Assembly: GCA_028289425.1 (NCBI GenBank)
Contig: JANQPL010000009.1
Location: 124,001-188,000, forward strand
Source: Alphaproteobacteria bacterium
Lineage (GTDB): Bacteria > Pseudomonadota > Alphaproteobacteria > JANQMY01
Length of the DNA stretch: 64,000 nt
Direction of reading: 5' to 3'
Below the pieces are notes generated by a model. The model made no database searches. It was not told where the DNA came from and worked only from the letters and a program-made list of their open reading frames with translations. Every line of letters starts with the position of its first letter. The first letter of the stretch is position 1. Positions 33,235-42,640 of the stretch are shown in pieces. The position numbers and the translations under genes were made by a program.

Positions 33235-34064
33235 TCAGACCGCCTGCGCAGATCCCGAAACCCCTCCGGCCCGCGGGAAAGGACGATATCTGCACGCGGC
33301 GGCAGCGTTGCCCACATATGGCGCGTCAACCGCTCATAATGGGCAACGAAACGCCCAACCTCCGCCCGAGTCATTGCTGCGGCGGACGGATCGGCCGCCG
33401 CAAGCTCCCGTTCCTGGCGCAGCCGCTGCTCTATGACAAACTCAAGATCCGGCACTTGGATCATGACGAGCCGGTCGATGAACCGCCATAGCTCCCGATA
33501 CTCCGTACCCAAATTATCGTTCGCCCAGCGCCGCCAAATACCGGCGGGATCCTCGCGGGCCTCAAGCCCGTTGACCGGCGTACCTAGCGCGCCCGCCTCT
33601 TGCGGCTGCGCCCCGATGCACCACCCTTCAAACAGGATGAGGTCGGGGCGGCCCGTGAAGACAGGCCATTCCGACGGTGGCCGCCTGTCGTCGGAGAGCT
33701 TGTCGAACCGCGGAAGCGGCGTTTCCGTCTCGGCGCCGGCGTTTTTCAATGCCTTTATCGTTTTGATTCCCAATCCAACGTCATGGGTCCCCGGCACGCC
33801 GCGGGTGACAAATAAGGGATGGACATCTTGGCCCAGCCGCGTCCGTTCCGCTTTTGTCAGATAGATGTCGTCAATCGACAAGACCGCCGCGTGAAGACCG
33901 TGGCAATCGCTTAAAACGGCCGCAAGCCGTGCCGCTAAGGTAGACTTGCCCGACCCCTGCGCCCCATTAACGCCGACGACGCACACATCGGCCGCCTGCG
34001 ACGACCATTGGGCGAGATCCTGCGCGAGCGTCGAGACGATCTCTTCGCTCCCCGCGTCCAACAT
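33231..34064 (-). CDS. P-loop kinase, D-glycerate 3-kinase / phosphoribulokinase-like
   Basis: A 277-residue kinase. The P-loop GAQGSGKST (residues 34-42) is followed by AVLSIDDIYLTKAERTRLGQ and FEGWCIGAQP, which recall D-glycerate 3-kinase and its uridine kinase relatives. It probably phosphorylates glycerate to 3-phosphoglycerate in the cytoplasm. The exact substrate is unproven. Its end overlaps the convergent membrane gene by 4 bases. It is followed in the direction of transcription by no other gene on this strand. Confidence 0.72.
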   Translation of the reverse strand: MLDAGSEEIVSTLAQDLAQWSSQAADVCVVGVNGAQGSGKSTLAARLAAVLSDCHGLHAAVLSIDDIYLTKAERTRLGQDVHPLFVTRGVPGTHDVGLGIKTIKALKNAGAETETPLPRFDKLSDDRRPPSEWPVFTGRPDLILFEGWCIGAQPQEAGALGTPVNGLEAREDPAGIWRRWANDNLGTEYRELWRFIDRLVMIQVPDLEFVIEQRLRQERELAAADPSAAAMTRAEVGRFVAHYERLTRHMWATLPPRADIVLSRGPEGFRDLRRRSD

Positions 34065-34073
34065 TTGAGCACC

Positions 34074-34571
34074 CTAGCTGCCGTCTTGTTCAGTGGTCAT
34101 GATTTCCCACTGGGTGTCGGCCTCCTCCGCATTGGTTTCGCGGTCGTCGGCCCACAGCTCCGCCACGCGCGGGTTGAAATACAAATAAAGCTGCTCGTCG
34201 TGGATTTCCCAAGCAGTCACGTCCGGCTTCATTTGCTGGCCTTTGGAAACGCCCAACGCGCAGAAACCGCCATATCGCGGCATGTACTTTTCTGGCATTT
34301 CCGCAAACAGATCCGCATGGGCCTGGCTTACGAAGTACCAGACCGTCCCATGGGATTCGACCGTATACTGATCACTTCCCGGCACCGCGTCGTCCATGGT
34401 GAAATAGGCGACCGGATCGTAGCCGCCTAGGGCCACCCCGTTCTCGACAAAAATACCGTCTTGAGAGCTTGCAAATGCCGAACCGGCGCCGAGCACCGCG
34501 AGCGCAAATGTCACAGCGCCGGAAAAATTGCGTAGTTTTGTGAAGAAAATGGCCGCCAATGATCGTGCCAT
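34074..34571 (-). CDS. Secreted YHS-domain protein
   Basis: A 165-residue protein with a signal peptide or membrane anchor (about residues 1-34, ending GAGSAFASS) and a YHS-like domain: GGYDPVAYFTMDDAVPGSDQYTV, then GTVWYFVSQAHADLFAEMPEKYMPRYGGFCALGVSKGQ. YHS domains in this class are found with copper or metal-related proteins and often bind metal. The neighbour relation gives no more. A palindromic stretch, ATGAGGGGACCCTCAT, covers its start codon. The start at 34571 has GAGGGG upstream. Confidence 0.75.
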   Translation of the reverse strand: MARSLAAIFFTKLRNFSGAVTFALAVLGAGSAFASSQDGIFVENGVALGGYDPVAYFTMDDAVPGSDQYTVESHGTVWYFVSQAHADLFAEMPEKYMPRYGGFCALGVSKGQQMKPDVTAWEIHDEQLYLYFNPRVAELWADDRETNAEEADTQWEIMTTEQDGS

Positions 34572-34720
34572 GAGGGTCCCCTCATCTTGCGAAGTCAATC
34601 ATCGACCGCGGACTATAGACGAAGAGAGGCCCGAGTTCAGCTCAAATCTGCGTCACCGTTTTGCCGTTCACCCGGGGACCGATATGCTCGTCCGATCAAA
34701 AATCGCGGCAGGGGAAAGCA

Positions 34721-35137
34721 ATGGTCACGGAAGCGGAAGTCACCTATCAAATCACCATCATGATGGACATGTTTTTTACCGGCATCTCCATCATTTTCAC
34801 GGTCATATCGGCCTATCTGGTAGGGTTGTACTGGTTCATTCGCCACACGCGATGGCATCTGAAGACGGTGGCGTTCGGCTTTCTCTCCTTCACCCTGGCA
34901 TTGATCGTGGTGAACGGCATCGGCGCCTTTCGCCACATGTTGTCGCTCAACCGCGCCTTGGCGGACATTCAAGAGCGCGAGGGCAGTTTGAGCATCATCG
35001 GCACCATGGCCATCGAGCCCGTGGCCGGTGACATTTTCGATGCCACGGCGACCGGCATGGCTATTTTGGCGTTCTTGATCTACTTGGGATTGTTCTATCT
35101 AACGTTTGTGCACCGCTGGCACGATCAACAGGCTTGA
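34721..35137 (+). CDS. Three-span membrane protein, unknown function
   Basis: A 138-residue protein with hydrophobic segments at about residues 8-33, 43-64 and 99-124. The loop between the second and third spans contains an acidic run (IQEREGSLS). The start at 34721 has GGGGAAA upstream, and the upstream frame is not needed. It is transcribed alone and converges on the NTF2-like gene (7-base gap). No family is recognised. Confidence 0.65.
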   Translation: MVTEAEVTYQITIMMDMFFTGISIIFTVISAYLVGLYWFIRHTRWHLKTVAFGFLSFTLALIVVNGIGAFRHMLSLNRALADIQEREGSLSIIGTMAIEPVAGDIFDATATGMAILAFLIYLGLFYLTFVHRWHDQQA

Positions 35138-35144
35138 CCGTACC

Positions 35145-35537
35145 TCATGCAAAGGCTTCCGCAGCAACCGCCGTGTTCATGAAGTCGCGGAAGCGCCGCC
35201 ATTTGTGATCGCGTACCGTGATGACATGCACGAAGTCCGATTTGAAGGACCGCCCGGTCGAGCGGGCCGTGAGATGCAGGTGCCCCGTCACTGTGACCAT
35301 GTTGCCGTCATTGAGGAACTGTTCTGGCTCAAACTGATGAATGTCTACGGACGACAAAACCGTCTCAAAGAACCGCCGCGCCTCGTCCATCCCTTTATAA
35401 TCGCCGGCGTAGGGAATGATTTTGGGACCATAGAAGTTGATTACGATTTGCGGATCCAGCCATTCGAGAATGCCCGGCACGTCCTGTGCGCCAAATCTTT
35501 CGAAGACTGTCTGGGTTACGTCGATAGGCGTCGCCAT
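35145..35537 (-). CDS. NTF2-like / SnoaL-like protein
   Basis: A 130-residue cone-shaped fold protein. FERFGAQDVPGILEWLDPQIVINFYG is the usual opening helix and strand, with the twisted sheet following (GNMVTVTGHLHLTARSTGR). Members are isomerases, hydrolases or binding proteins. It lies 43 bases downstream of the P450 gene on the same strand and may shape or bind the P450 product. No active-site Asp/His pair can be assigned with certainty. Confidence 0.75.
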   Translation of the reverse strand: MATPIDVTQTVFERFGAQDVPGILEWLDPQIVINFYGPKIIPYAGDYKGMDEARRFFETVLSSVDIHQFEPEQFLNDGNMVTVTGHLHLTARSTGRSFKSDFVHVITVRDHKWRRFRDFMNTAVAAEAFA

Positions 35538-35580
35538 AGTATCTCCCTGTCACGCTGTGGTGAATGAGCGGGCCCATTCG

Positions 35581-36828
35581 CTAAGCAGCCAGCTCTACCG
35601 GACACGCGTCCAAACCATAGTTCAGCAAACCGCCCGTCTGCCGAACCATCGGAGAACGGCCCGGCACAATTTCGGCGTAGCGGTCCAGCAGGCCGTTGAT
35701 CGTTTTGTCCGCTTCCAGGCGGGCAATCCCCGCCCCCATGCAATGGTGGATGCCGTGGCCGAACGTGAAATGCTTGTTGATATTGGGCCGGCTAAGAACG
35801 AAGGCATCCGGGTTTTCAAACACATCGGGATCACGGTTTGCCGCGGCAAAAAAGACGGCCACCCAATCCCCCTCCTTCACATCGGCGCCGCCCAATTGAA
35901 TGTCTTGCGTGGCAATGCGAAACAAACGCTGGGGCGGACCGTCGCGCCGCAAGCTCTCTTCAATGAAAGGGCGCACCAGCGATCGGTCTTTTTTCAGCAT
36001 GGTGAAGAATTGCGGCTCGTTCGCTAGTGTGCACACCAAATTGCCAAGAAGATAAGTGGTCGTTTCAGCACCCGCCACCACCAAGGTGATGCAAAAGCGG
36101 ATCACTTCTTCTTTTGTCAGTTTGGCGCCTTCATGTTCGGCTTGAATGAACGCGGTCATGAGGTCATCGGGTGGTGTGAGGCCCCGGTCTATATCCCGAT
36201 AACGTTCTTCCACGGCCGCCGCGTAATAGGCCGCAATCTCTTGATTGCATTGAATGCGCTCTTCGGCCGTAAAATCGGAAGTGACCATGAATGCATTCGA
36301 CCAACGGCGCAGCAGCACATGATCTTCCTGTGGCGTGCCGATCAAATAGGTCATTACCCGCGCGGGCAATTCGGGGGCAAACTTGCTCATGAAATCCACG
36401 CTGCCATCGGACAAGCTGCCGAGCATGCTTCCGACAGTTGACGCCACCCAGGGCGCCACGTCGTGCTCCACCCGTTTGGGGGTGAACGCTTGCTGAGCAA
36501 TGCCGCGCAATTCCGTGTGCCGCGGCCGGTCGTGATTGACCAGCATCAGAGTCGGCGCCTCCGATGCCTCCTGCATGGGATCGCGCGACGAAAAGGTGCG
36601 GTGATCGCGGGCAATTCCCGCCACATCGTCATATTTCAAAAACACCCAGGCCGGATGGGGCGCATCCTGCCCTGGCACAGTCCCCGGCGGATAATCTCGC
36701 AGGCCGAATTGAGGCCCCCGCCCCCGGAGCGCTGCGTAATAGGGATAAGGATTGGCGATGACTTCGGGACGGGTGAGGTCCGCCACCGACAGAGATGCAT
36801 CCTCAGGTGTGATGTATTGGCGGTTCAT
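35581..36828 (-). CDS. Cytochrome P450
   Basis: A 415-residue soluble P450. The haem-binding loop FTFGHGIHHCMGAG has its ligand at C363. The I-helix is VAGAETTTYLLGN, and the ExxR motif is ESLR in IEESLRRDGPPQ. No N-terminal anchor, as in most bacterial P450s. It probably hydroxylates a hydrophobic substrate. No ferredoxin or reductase gene lies next to it. An NTF2-like gene follows in the same direction, and a regulator gene lies divergently across a dyad at 36858-36874. Confidence 0.92.
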   Translation of the reverse strand: MNRQYITPEDASLSVADLTRPEVIANPYPYYAALRGRGPQFGLRDYPPGTVPGQDAPHPAWVFLKYDDVAGIARDHRTFSSRDPMQEASEAPTLMLVNHDRPRHTELRGIAQQAFTPKRVEHDVAPWVASTVGSMLGSLSDGSVDFMSKFAPELPARVMTYLIGTPQEDHVLLRRWSNAFMVTSDFTAEERIQCNQEIAAYYAAAVEERYRDIDRGLTPPDDLMTAFIQAEHEGAKLTKEEVIRFCITLVVAGAETTTYLLGNLVCTLANEPQFFTMLKKDRSLVRPFIEESLRRDGPPQRLFRIATQDIQLGGADVKEGDWVAVFFAAANRDPDVFENPDAFVLSRPNINKHFTFGHGIHHCMGAGIARLEADKTINGLLDRYAEIVPGRSPMVRQTGGLLNYGLDACPVELAA

Positions 36829-36857
36829 GGTCGGATCTTTTTATTTCATATGGATAT

Positions 36858-36874
36858 TATGTCTATCCGACATA
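36858..36874. promoter_or_regulatory. Candidate operator between P450 and regulator genes
   Basis: TATGTC-N5-GACATA is a perfect 6-base inverted repeat, 30 bases upstream of the P450 start and in the divergent spacer with the MarR-like gene. AT-rich promoter sequence surrounds it. A MarR-type dimer would fit. Confidence 0.45.
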
Positions 36875-36990
36875 TTTCATGTCAAGAAACTTTGGCGAAT
36901 TGAGATGAATCGGCGTATGACGAGGCCACGTTGTGCAAGCCGCGCGCGGGGTCGTTCCAATACGACCGTACCGACGGAGATGATGTCCAG

Positions 36991-37524
36991 GTGACCAAAC
37001 CGACCCTTCCCAAGATTCCGGCAACCAGAGCCGCGTCCGAATTCCTCGAACTGTTCTTTCCGATCCACTACACGGTGGGCATGACAGTGGAAGAGACGTT
37101 GTGCAACAAAGTGCTCAGCCGGCACCAAGCGATCATTTTGTGGATTATCCGCTCCCAAGGCGGCGACCAAAAACGCATGAACCGCAAAATCATCGAGCAG
37201 GACATGGCAGATTGGTACGACATCACAAGCAGTGCCATTTCCAAAGCAATTCGGTCGCTGGCAAAGCCGCCCTTAAAGCTTGTCACCATCATGGAAGATC
37301 CTGAGTCAGGGCGTGAAAAGGTCGTTGCGCTGACGCCTAAAGGCGAACGCTTTGTGGATCAGATGTATGCAAATGGCCGAGATCTGATCAAACTGGCGAC
37401 CGACCAGATGACACCCGAAGAGGTGGACATGGGCATTTACATGTTTAAACGCATCGCTGAGATCTTTGCGTCAACGCCTGCCCTCTCTCCCCGCGGTCGC
37501 AAGGAATTGCGCGCCGCCGAATAA
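36991..37524 (+). CDS. MarR-like winged-helix regulator
   Basis: A 177-residue protein. LSRHQAIILWIIRSQGG, DMADWYDITSSAISKAIRSLAKPPLKLVT and EKVVALTPKGERFVDQM give the helices and wing of a MarR-like DNA-binding domain. The helix-turn-helix is plain though the family match is looser than for the other MarR genes. A GTG at 36991 is taken as the start. No ATG exists upstream in frame, and the ribosome site is weak. It is divergent from the P450 and convergent with the acyl-CoA ligase, and may regulate both. Confidence 0.7.
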   Translation: MTKPTLPKIPATRAASEFLELFFPIHYTVGMTVEETLCNKVLSRHQAIILWIIRSQGGDQKRMNRKIIEQDMADWYDITSSAISKAIRSLAKPPLKLVTIMEDPESGREKVVALTPKGERFVDQMYANGRDLIKLATDQMTPEEVDMGIYMFKRIAEIFASTPALSPRGRKELRAAE

Positions 37525-37537
37525 AGCTGAGCTGTCC

Positions 37538-39094
37538 CTAAGAGATGTTGCGGTCGGTCCCGTCCCAATAAGGCTTGCGCAATTCCGACTTCAAGATTTT
37601 CCCCGCGCCGCTTTGGGGCAGCGGCTCCGTCCAAAAGTCGATACTGCGGGGAATTTTGTAACCGCCCAGTAGCGTGCGGCAGTGAGCCGTCAGATCATCT
37701 ACCGTTGCCGCCTGCCCTGCTTTCAGGCGCACAATGGCATGCACGCTTTCCCCCCATTTGTCGCTGGGGATTCCGATGACGGCGCATTCAAGAACCGCGG
37801 GATGCTTCATGAGTACATCTTCCACTTCCGCCGAGAACACATTCTCTCCACCGGAGATGATCATGTCCTTCACCCGGTCCACCAGGAAGACAAATCCGTC
37901 TTCATCCATATAGCCGGCATCGCCCGTATGCATGTATCCGCCGCGCAAGGCTTCCGCCGAAAGGTCAGGCTTGTTCCAATAGCCCTTCATGACATTCGGT
38001 CCACGGACGATGATCTCACCGATCTCTCCCGTCGGCACATCTTTGTCGTTTTCGTCGACGATGCGCACATCGCAAAAGAATAATGGTCTGCCTGCGGACT
38101 TTACTTTGGAAAACAGCGGATGTTCGGGCCGGTGGCATTCGGGCGACAGGCTTGTGGCCACCGGCGACAATTCCGTCATGCCATAGGATTGGACGATTTT
38201 TGCCTGCGGCACGAGCTCGATGATTTTTCGAATAAGCGCTTCCGCCATGGGCGACGCGCCGTAGGACAAGAGCTCCAGACTCGACAGATCGTAGTCGTGA
38301 AAGTCCGGATGATTGACCAGCATGTTCAGCATGGTGGGCGCCAGCACCATGTGGGTCACTTTGTGCTCTTGAATGGTGCGCATGACGGTCACCGGATCGA
38401 AGCCCGGCACCACCACATGACGCCCTGTCGCAACCGTTGTGGTGTAGATGCGCGCACCCGCCGCCATGTGAAACAAGGGCCCCGTGTGGATGTGAACCGT
38501 ATCCGAATGAAAATACAGATTGGACATCCCGGCCAGCGAATTGAAGAACAGATTATCGTGGGTGAGCATCACCCCCTTCGACCGGCCGGTGGTGCCGCCC
38601 GTGTAGAAAATGGCCGCCACGTCATCCCCGCCACGTCCCGCATCGGGGGCCGGATCGGTCGATTGGATCAGCCCTTCATAAGAAAGAAACCCTTGCCTGT
38701 CTTCCGGCTCCGCAAGAATCACATGCTTGACCGACGGCGCCTCCTTGAGCAAAGCCGGAACCGTCTCTGCTTGGGCCTCGTCGACGATCAACACCCCCGG
38801 CGTGCTGTCATTGAGCGCATAAGCCATTTCCGGCACCGACCATCTTGTGTTGATCGGCACCATGATCCCGCCGCCCCAGGCGGGCGCGAAAAACTGCTCC
38901 ACATAGCGGCCGCTATTGGCCGCAAGCACGGCGACCCGGTCGCCCGCGCCCATGCCGAGCTGTTGAAGCGCCCCCGCCATGCGGGCCACCCGGTCCGCCA
39001 GTTCCGACCAGGTGCAGCTTTCATCTTCAAATTGGAGGGCGTGTTTTGATCCTTCGAGCAGTGCGGCACGTCGAAGCGCTTGAGTTAATTCCAT
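37538..39094 (-). CDS. Fatty-acid/aryl-CoA ligase (AMP-binding)
   Basis: A 518-residue adenylate-forming enzyme. The phosphate-binding motif is YTGGTTGRSKGVMLTH, the adenine motif is SYGMTELSP, and the later core motifs are MHTGDAGYMDEDGF and VDRVKDMIISGGENVFSAEVED. It ends with the catalytic Lys region SGAGKILKSELRKPYW. It activates a carboxylic acid as acyl-AMP and then acyl-CoA. Acid length or type is not predicted. It converges with the MarR-like gene (13-base gap), and the region of P450, NTF2-like protein and ligase suggests hydrophobic substrate catabolism. Confidence 0.92.
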   Translation of the reverse strand: MELTQALRRAALLEGSKHALQFEDESCTWSELADRVARMAGALQQLGMGAGDRVAVLAANSGRYVEQFFAPAWGGGIMVPINTRWSVPEMAYALNDSTPGVLIVDEAQAETVPALLKEAPSVKHVILAEPEDRQGFLSYEGLIQSTDPAPDAGRGGDDVAAIFYTGGTTGRSKGVMLTHDNLFFNSLAGMSNLYFHSDTVHIHTGPLFHMAAGARIYTTTVATGRHVVVPGFDPVTVMRTIQEHKVTHMVLAPTMLNMLVNHPDFHDYDLSSLELLSYGASPMAEALIRKIIELVPQAKIVQSYGMTELSPVATSLSPECHRPEHPLFSKVKSAGRPLFFCDVRIVDENDKDVPTGEIGEIIVRGPNVMKGYWNKPDLSAEALRGGYMHTGDAGYMDEDGFVFLVDRVKDMIISGGENVFSAEVEDVLMKHPAVLECAVIGIPSDKWGESVHAIVRLKAGQAATVDDLTAHCRTLLGGYKIPRSIDFWTEPLPQSGAGKILKSELRKPYWDGTDRNIS

Positions 39095-39235
39095 TCACAT
39101 TCCATGCATAAGGGTGAGCTGCGAGACCCTACTGAAAGGCGCCGGTTTGGCAAGAGCGGCCCCTTGGCAAGGGCTAAGCGGGCAGATTAGGCTTCAATTC
39201 TATCAATCACTTAAAGAGAGCGGAGTTCCCTGTCC

Positions 39236-41668
39236 ATGGCCCCTATTTCCCCTTTAACGCCGGACAAACTGTATACGCGCTGCGATCCAGACGCCTTTAC
39301 CTTCGAGACCACCAAAGATCTGAAGGGCAGCGCCGCGATCTTGGGGCAGGAACGCGCCAGCGAGGCCATGGTCTTCGGGCTCGAAATGTCGCTGGACGGC
39401 TACAATTTGTTCGTCATGGGCCCGCCGGGCACGGGCCGCCACCGCTTCGTGCGGCGCTTCCTGGAAGACAAAGCCAAAGACCGCCCGCCCGCATCCGACT
39501 GGTGTTACGTCAACAATTTCGACGATCCACTCAAGCCGCGCGCCTTGAAACTGCTGCCGGGCATGGGCTGCCGCTTCCGTTCGGACATGGAGCGCCTGGT
39601 CACCGATGCGCGGGCCGCGATTCCCGCCGCCTTCGAAAGCGATGACTATCGAATCCGCCGGCAAACCATCGAGGAAAAGTTTAAGGAAGAACAAGGCGCC
39701 ATGCTGGAGACCCTGCAAAAGGAAGCGGAGTCCCGGGGCATGAGCCTCATCCAAACACCCACCGGCATCGCCTTTGCGCCGGTGCGCGAGGGCCAGGTCA
39801 TCAGCCCGGAAGAATTTCAAAAACTGCCCGAAGACGAAAAGAAACAAGTGCAAGAACATGTAGAGGCGCTGACCAATCAATTGCAGGCCGCCATGCGTTC
39901 CGCACCGAAACGGGTGCGCGAATTGCGCGCCCGGGTGCGCGAGCTTGATCAAGACATTACAGAATTTGCCGTGGGCAGTCTGATCGAAGACTTGATAGAG
40001 GCCTACCAAGAGCACACCCCGGTGGTGGACCATCTGGGCAAGCTGCGCGCGGACATTATCGAGAATGTGGATTTGTTCATCCCCGCGCCTCAGATGCCCG
40101 ACGAAGCCCAAGAACAGACCGCAATGGCTGCGGTCTTCCGCAAACCGGAAGAGGCCGCAGCCCTGCGCCGCTACGGGGTGAACGTTATTGTCGATAATGG
40201 CGGCACCAGCGGTGCGCCCATCGTGTTTCACGACAACCCCACCTATCCATTCCTTGTGGGGCGTACGGAACATCAGGCGCAAATGGGCGCCTTGGTCACC
40301 GATTTCAGCCTCATCAAAGGCGGTGCATTACACGATGCCAATGGCGGCTATTTGGTGTTGGATGCACGCAAAGTTCTCACCCAACCCTTTGCGTGGGAAG
40401 GCCTCAAGCAAGCTCTGCGGGCGGATGAAATCCGGATCGAAACGCCGGGACAGTCGCAAGGGTTTCTGGGCACGATCTCCTTGGAGCCGGAGCCGATCCC
40501 CCTGGACGTGAAGGTCGTTCTGGTGGGCGACGCCATGCTGCACTATCTGCTGCAGACACAGGATCCGGATTTTCCGGACCTGTTCAAAGTGGCCGCTGAG
40601 TTCGACGACCGGTTGCACCGGACGCCGGAGGCACACCAGCGGTTTGCCGAACTTCTCGCCGCCATGGCGGACAATGAAAAGCTGATGCCGCTCCACCGGT
40701 CTGCCGTGGCGCGGCTGACCGATGAAAGCGCGCGGCACTCGGGTGATTCCGAGCGGTTGTCCACACGCATTGCACCGCTTGCCGACATTGTGCGCGAGGC
40801 GAACTATTGGGCATCGCAGAACGGTCACGACACGGTCAACGCCGACGATATTCAAAAAGCGATCGATGCCCGTAAACGGCGCGTCAGCCGCTACAGCGAA
40901 CGCATTCAAGAAGAAATCCTGCGCGATACCATCCTGATCGACACCACCGGCAGCAAAGTCGGTCAGATCAACGGATTGGCCGTCAGCCAAATCGGCGAAA
41001 CCTCCTTCGGTAAACCGAGCCGCATCACCGCCCGGTTGCGCATCGGTGCCGGCAAGGTGCTCGACGTGGAACGCGAAGTGGAATTGGGCGGGCCGCTTCA
41101 TTCAAAGGGCGTGATGATCCTGACCAGCTATATCGCATCTCACTACTTGTCCGACGAGCCGCTTTCCCTGTCGGCCAGCATCGTGTTCGAACAGTCCTAT
41201 GGTGGCGTCGACGGCGACAGTGCCTCATCGACGGAGCTTTATGCCCTCTTGTCTGCCCTGTCGGGGCTCCCCATCTCCCAAGGGTTGGCCGTGACCGGAT
41301 CCGTCAATCAATACGGACAGGTACAGGCCATTGGCGGCGCCAACGAGAAGATCGAAGGCTTTTTCGATATTTGCAAAGCGCGCGGTTTGACCGGCGGCCA
41401 AGGTGTTTTGGTGCCCGTCTCGAATGTAAAACATCTCATGCTGAGGGACGATGTGATCGAAGCGGTCAAGCAAAACCAGTTCGCCGTTTATTCGGTAGAG
41501 ACCATCGACCAAGGCATTGAACTTTTGACAGGCGTCGAGGCCGGTGCAAGGCAAGAAGACGGGACATTTCCCGACGGCACCGTCAATGCCCGGGTCCAGG
41601 CGCGCTTACGAGACCTTGCCGAAAAACGCCGCGCCTTTGGCGCCTCAAGCGAAGGACCTGCTACATGA
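39236..41668 (+). CDS. Lon-like ATP-dependent protease (AAA+ plus Lon proteolytic domain)
   Basis: An 810-residue protein. The Walker A motif GPPGTGRHR is near residue 63, and an acidic/basic coiled-coil insert occupies about residues 140-245. The C-terminal Lon-type proteolytic domain has the Ser-Lys dyad S662 (DGDSASS) and K705 (GGANEKIEG), 43 residues apart as in E. coli Lon. The Lon substrate-binding N-domain is missing, so this is the YcbZ-like family rather than canonical Lon. It is probably a cytoplasmic quality-control protease. The next gene overlaps by ATGA and may encode a partner. Confidence 0.87.
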   Translation: MAPISPLTPDKLYTRCDPDAFTFETTKDLKGSAAILGQERASEAMVFGLEMSLDGYNLFVMGPPGTGRHRFVRRFLEDKAKDRPPASDWCYVNNFDDPLKPRALKLLPGMGCRFRSDMERLVTDARAAIPAAFESDDYRIRRQTIEEKFKEEQGAMLETLQKEAESRGMSLIQTPTGIAFAPVREGQVISPEEFQKLPEDEKKQVQEHVEALTNQLQAAMRSAPKRVRELRARVRELDQDITEFAVGSLIEDLIEAYQEHTPVVDHLGKLRADIIENVDLFIPAPQMPDEAQEQTAMAAVFRKPEEAAALRRYGVNVIVDNGGTSGAPIVFHDNPTYPFLVGRTEHQAQMGALVTDFSLIKGGALHDANGGYLVLDARKVLTQPFAWEGLKQALRADEIRIETPGQSQGFLGTISLEPEPIPLDVKVVLVGDAMLHYLLQTQDPDFPDLFKVAAEFDDRLHRTPEAHQRFAELLAAMADNEKLMPLHRSAVARLTDESARHSGDSERLSTRIAPLADIVREANYWASQNGHDTVNADDIQKAIDARKRRVSRYSERIQEEILRDTILIDTTGSKVGQINGLAVSQIGETSFGKPSRITARLRIGAGKVLDVEREVELGGPLHSKGVMILTSYIASHYLSDEPLSLSASIVFEQSYGGVDGDSASSTELYALLSALSGLPISQGLAVTGSVNQYGQVQAIGGANEKIEGFFDICKARGLTGGQGVLVPVSNVKHLMLRDDVIEAVKQNQFAVYSVETIDQGIELLTGVEAGARQEDGTFPDGTVNARVQARLRDLAEKRRAFGASSEGPAT

Positions 41669-42522
41669 GCAGCACGCCAGCAACAACGACAACCGTCGCT
41701 CGCCGCCGGATCGCGCTGGCCGTGGGCACGGAAGGCATGGGCAATCTCCTGCCCATGGTACTGAAAGCCCTGGCCGCTGAAGAACCCGCCGAAATCACCG
41801 GCACGTTTGTGGAAGATCAAAATCTGCTCAACCTTGCGGCCCTGCCCGTCTTTAAGGAAGTGTGCCGGGTAAGCCGCGCATCGAAAGCCGAACAATCACA
41901 AGATTTGGTGCGCCAATTGCGCTTGCGTGCTGAAGCCGTGCGCGCGGCATTGTTGCAGGCGGCGGAAGGGGCCGGCGCACCCTGGTCCTTCCACGTGGCG
42001 CGTAGTTCCATCTGTGCCGAGGCCCGCAAATCGGCGGAACAAGCGGAAATCGTGGTCATCGCAGCCGCGCGCCGGACTATCGCGACACAAGCGGATATTC
42101 GTTTGTATGCAGAGGAATGGGTCAGCGTGCCCCTGCGCAACCGGCGCAAAGTCACGCAAGACGCTCACAGGCCCATCGCGCTTTATGTTCAAGGCATGGA
42201 AATTTCGCGGCGTGCTTTGGCAACAGCCGTTTCAATCGCATACCGGTTTCGCCGCCCCCTGATCGTCTTCACGGAGCACCCGACGGTCGATTTAAATGCG
42301 GCGATCGTCAATCTCGCCGCGCAACCGGTTCAGATCCGGCTCGTCGGCATTGAGCGCGGCACGCCCGAACGTTTGGCCACAGCGGTGCGCGACGCACAAG
42401 CAGCCCTGCTGGTGGCGCCCGCGACAGAAAATTTTTTGGAGGCCGAAGCCATTCGTCACTTCCATGAGGAGTCTCACGCACCCACTTTGTTGGTTCAAGA
42501 CAAGCGCAGCGCCTCACCGTAA
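41665..42522 (+). CDS. Protein translationally coupled to the Lon-like protease, unknown function
   Basis: A 285-residue, predominantly helical cytoplasmic protein. The first half is Ala/Glu-rich with regular helices (QDLVRQLRLRAEAVRAALLQ). The second half has alternating strands and helices (RPIALYVQGM, RPLIVFTEHP, AALLVAPAT), reminiscent of the nucleotide-binding fold of universal stress proteins, but no clear G-x2-G-x9-G motif is seen. The start overlaps the protease stop by ATGA, pointing to a functional link such as an adaptor. I do not recognise the family. Confidence 0.65.
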   Translation: MSSTPATTTTVARRRIALAVGTEGMGNLLPMVLKALAAEEPAEITGTFVEDQNLLNLAALPVFKEVCRVSRASKAEQSQDLVRQLRLRAEAVRAALLQAAEGAGAPWSFHVARSSICAEARKSAEQAEIVVIAAARRTIATQADIRLYAEEWVSVPLRNRRKVTQDAHRPIALYVQGMEISRRALATAVSIAYRFRRPLIVFTEHPTVDLNAAIVNLAAQPVQIRLVGIERGTPERLATAVRDAQAALLVAPATENFLEAEAIRHFHEESHAPTLLVQDKRSASP

Positions 42523-42563
42523 CTGGGCCGCACCCTGTCCACCATTCATCCGCACGCGTTGAT

Positions 42564-42583
42564 CAAGTTTTAAGAAAAACTTG
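42564..42583 (+). terminator. Hairpin after the Lon-like operon
   Basis: CAAGTTTT-AAGA-AAAACTTG is a perfect 8-base stem, 42 bases after the stop codon. No T-run follows directly, so efficiency as an intrinsic terminator is doubtful. Confidence 0.35.
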
Positions 42584-42624
42584 TGGGTCAAATAGGTGGG
42601 GAATCGGGTTCCAAGTGCGCCTTG

Positions 42625-42640
42625 TTACCGTCCGCTTAAC
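42625..42640 (+). promoter_or_regulatory. CtrA-like box upstream of the bactofilin gene
   Basis: TTAC-N7-TTAAC matches the CtrA consensus with one mismatch. It lies 109 bases before the bactofilin start. In Alphaproteobacteria CtrA controls cell-cycle and envelope genes, so the location is suggestive. Confidence 0.35.
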
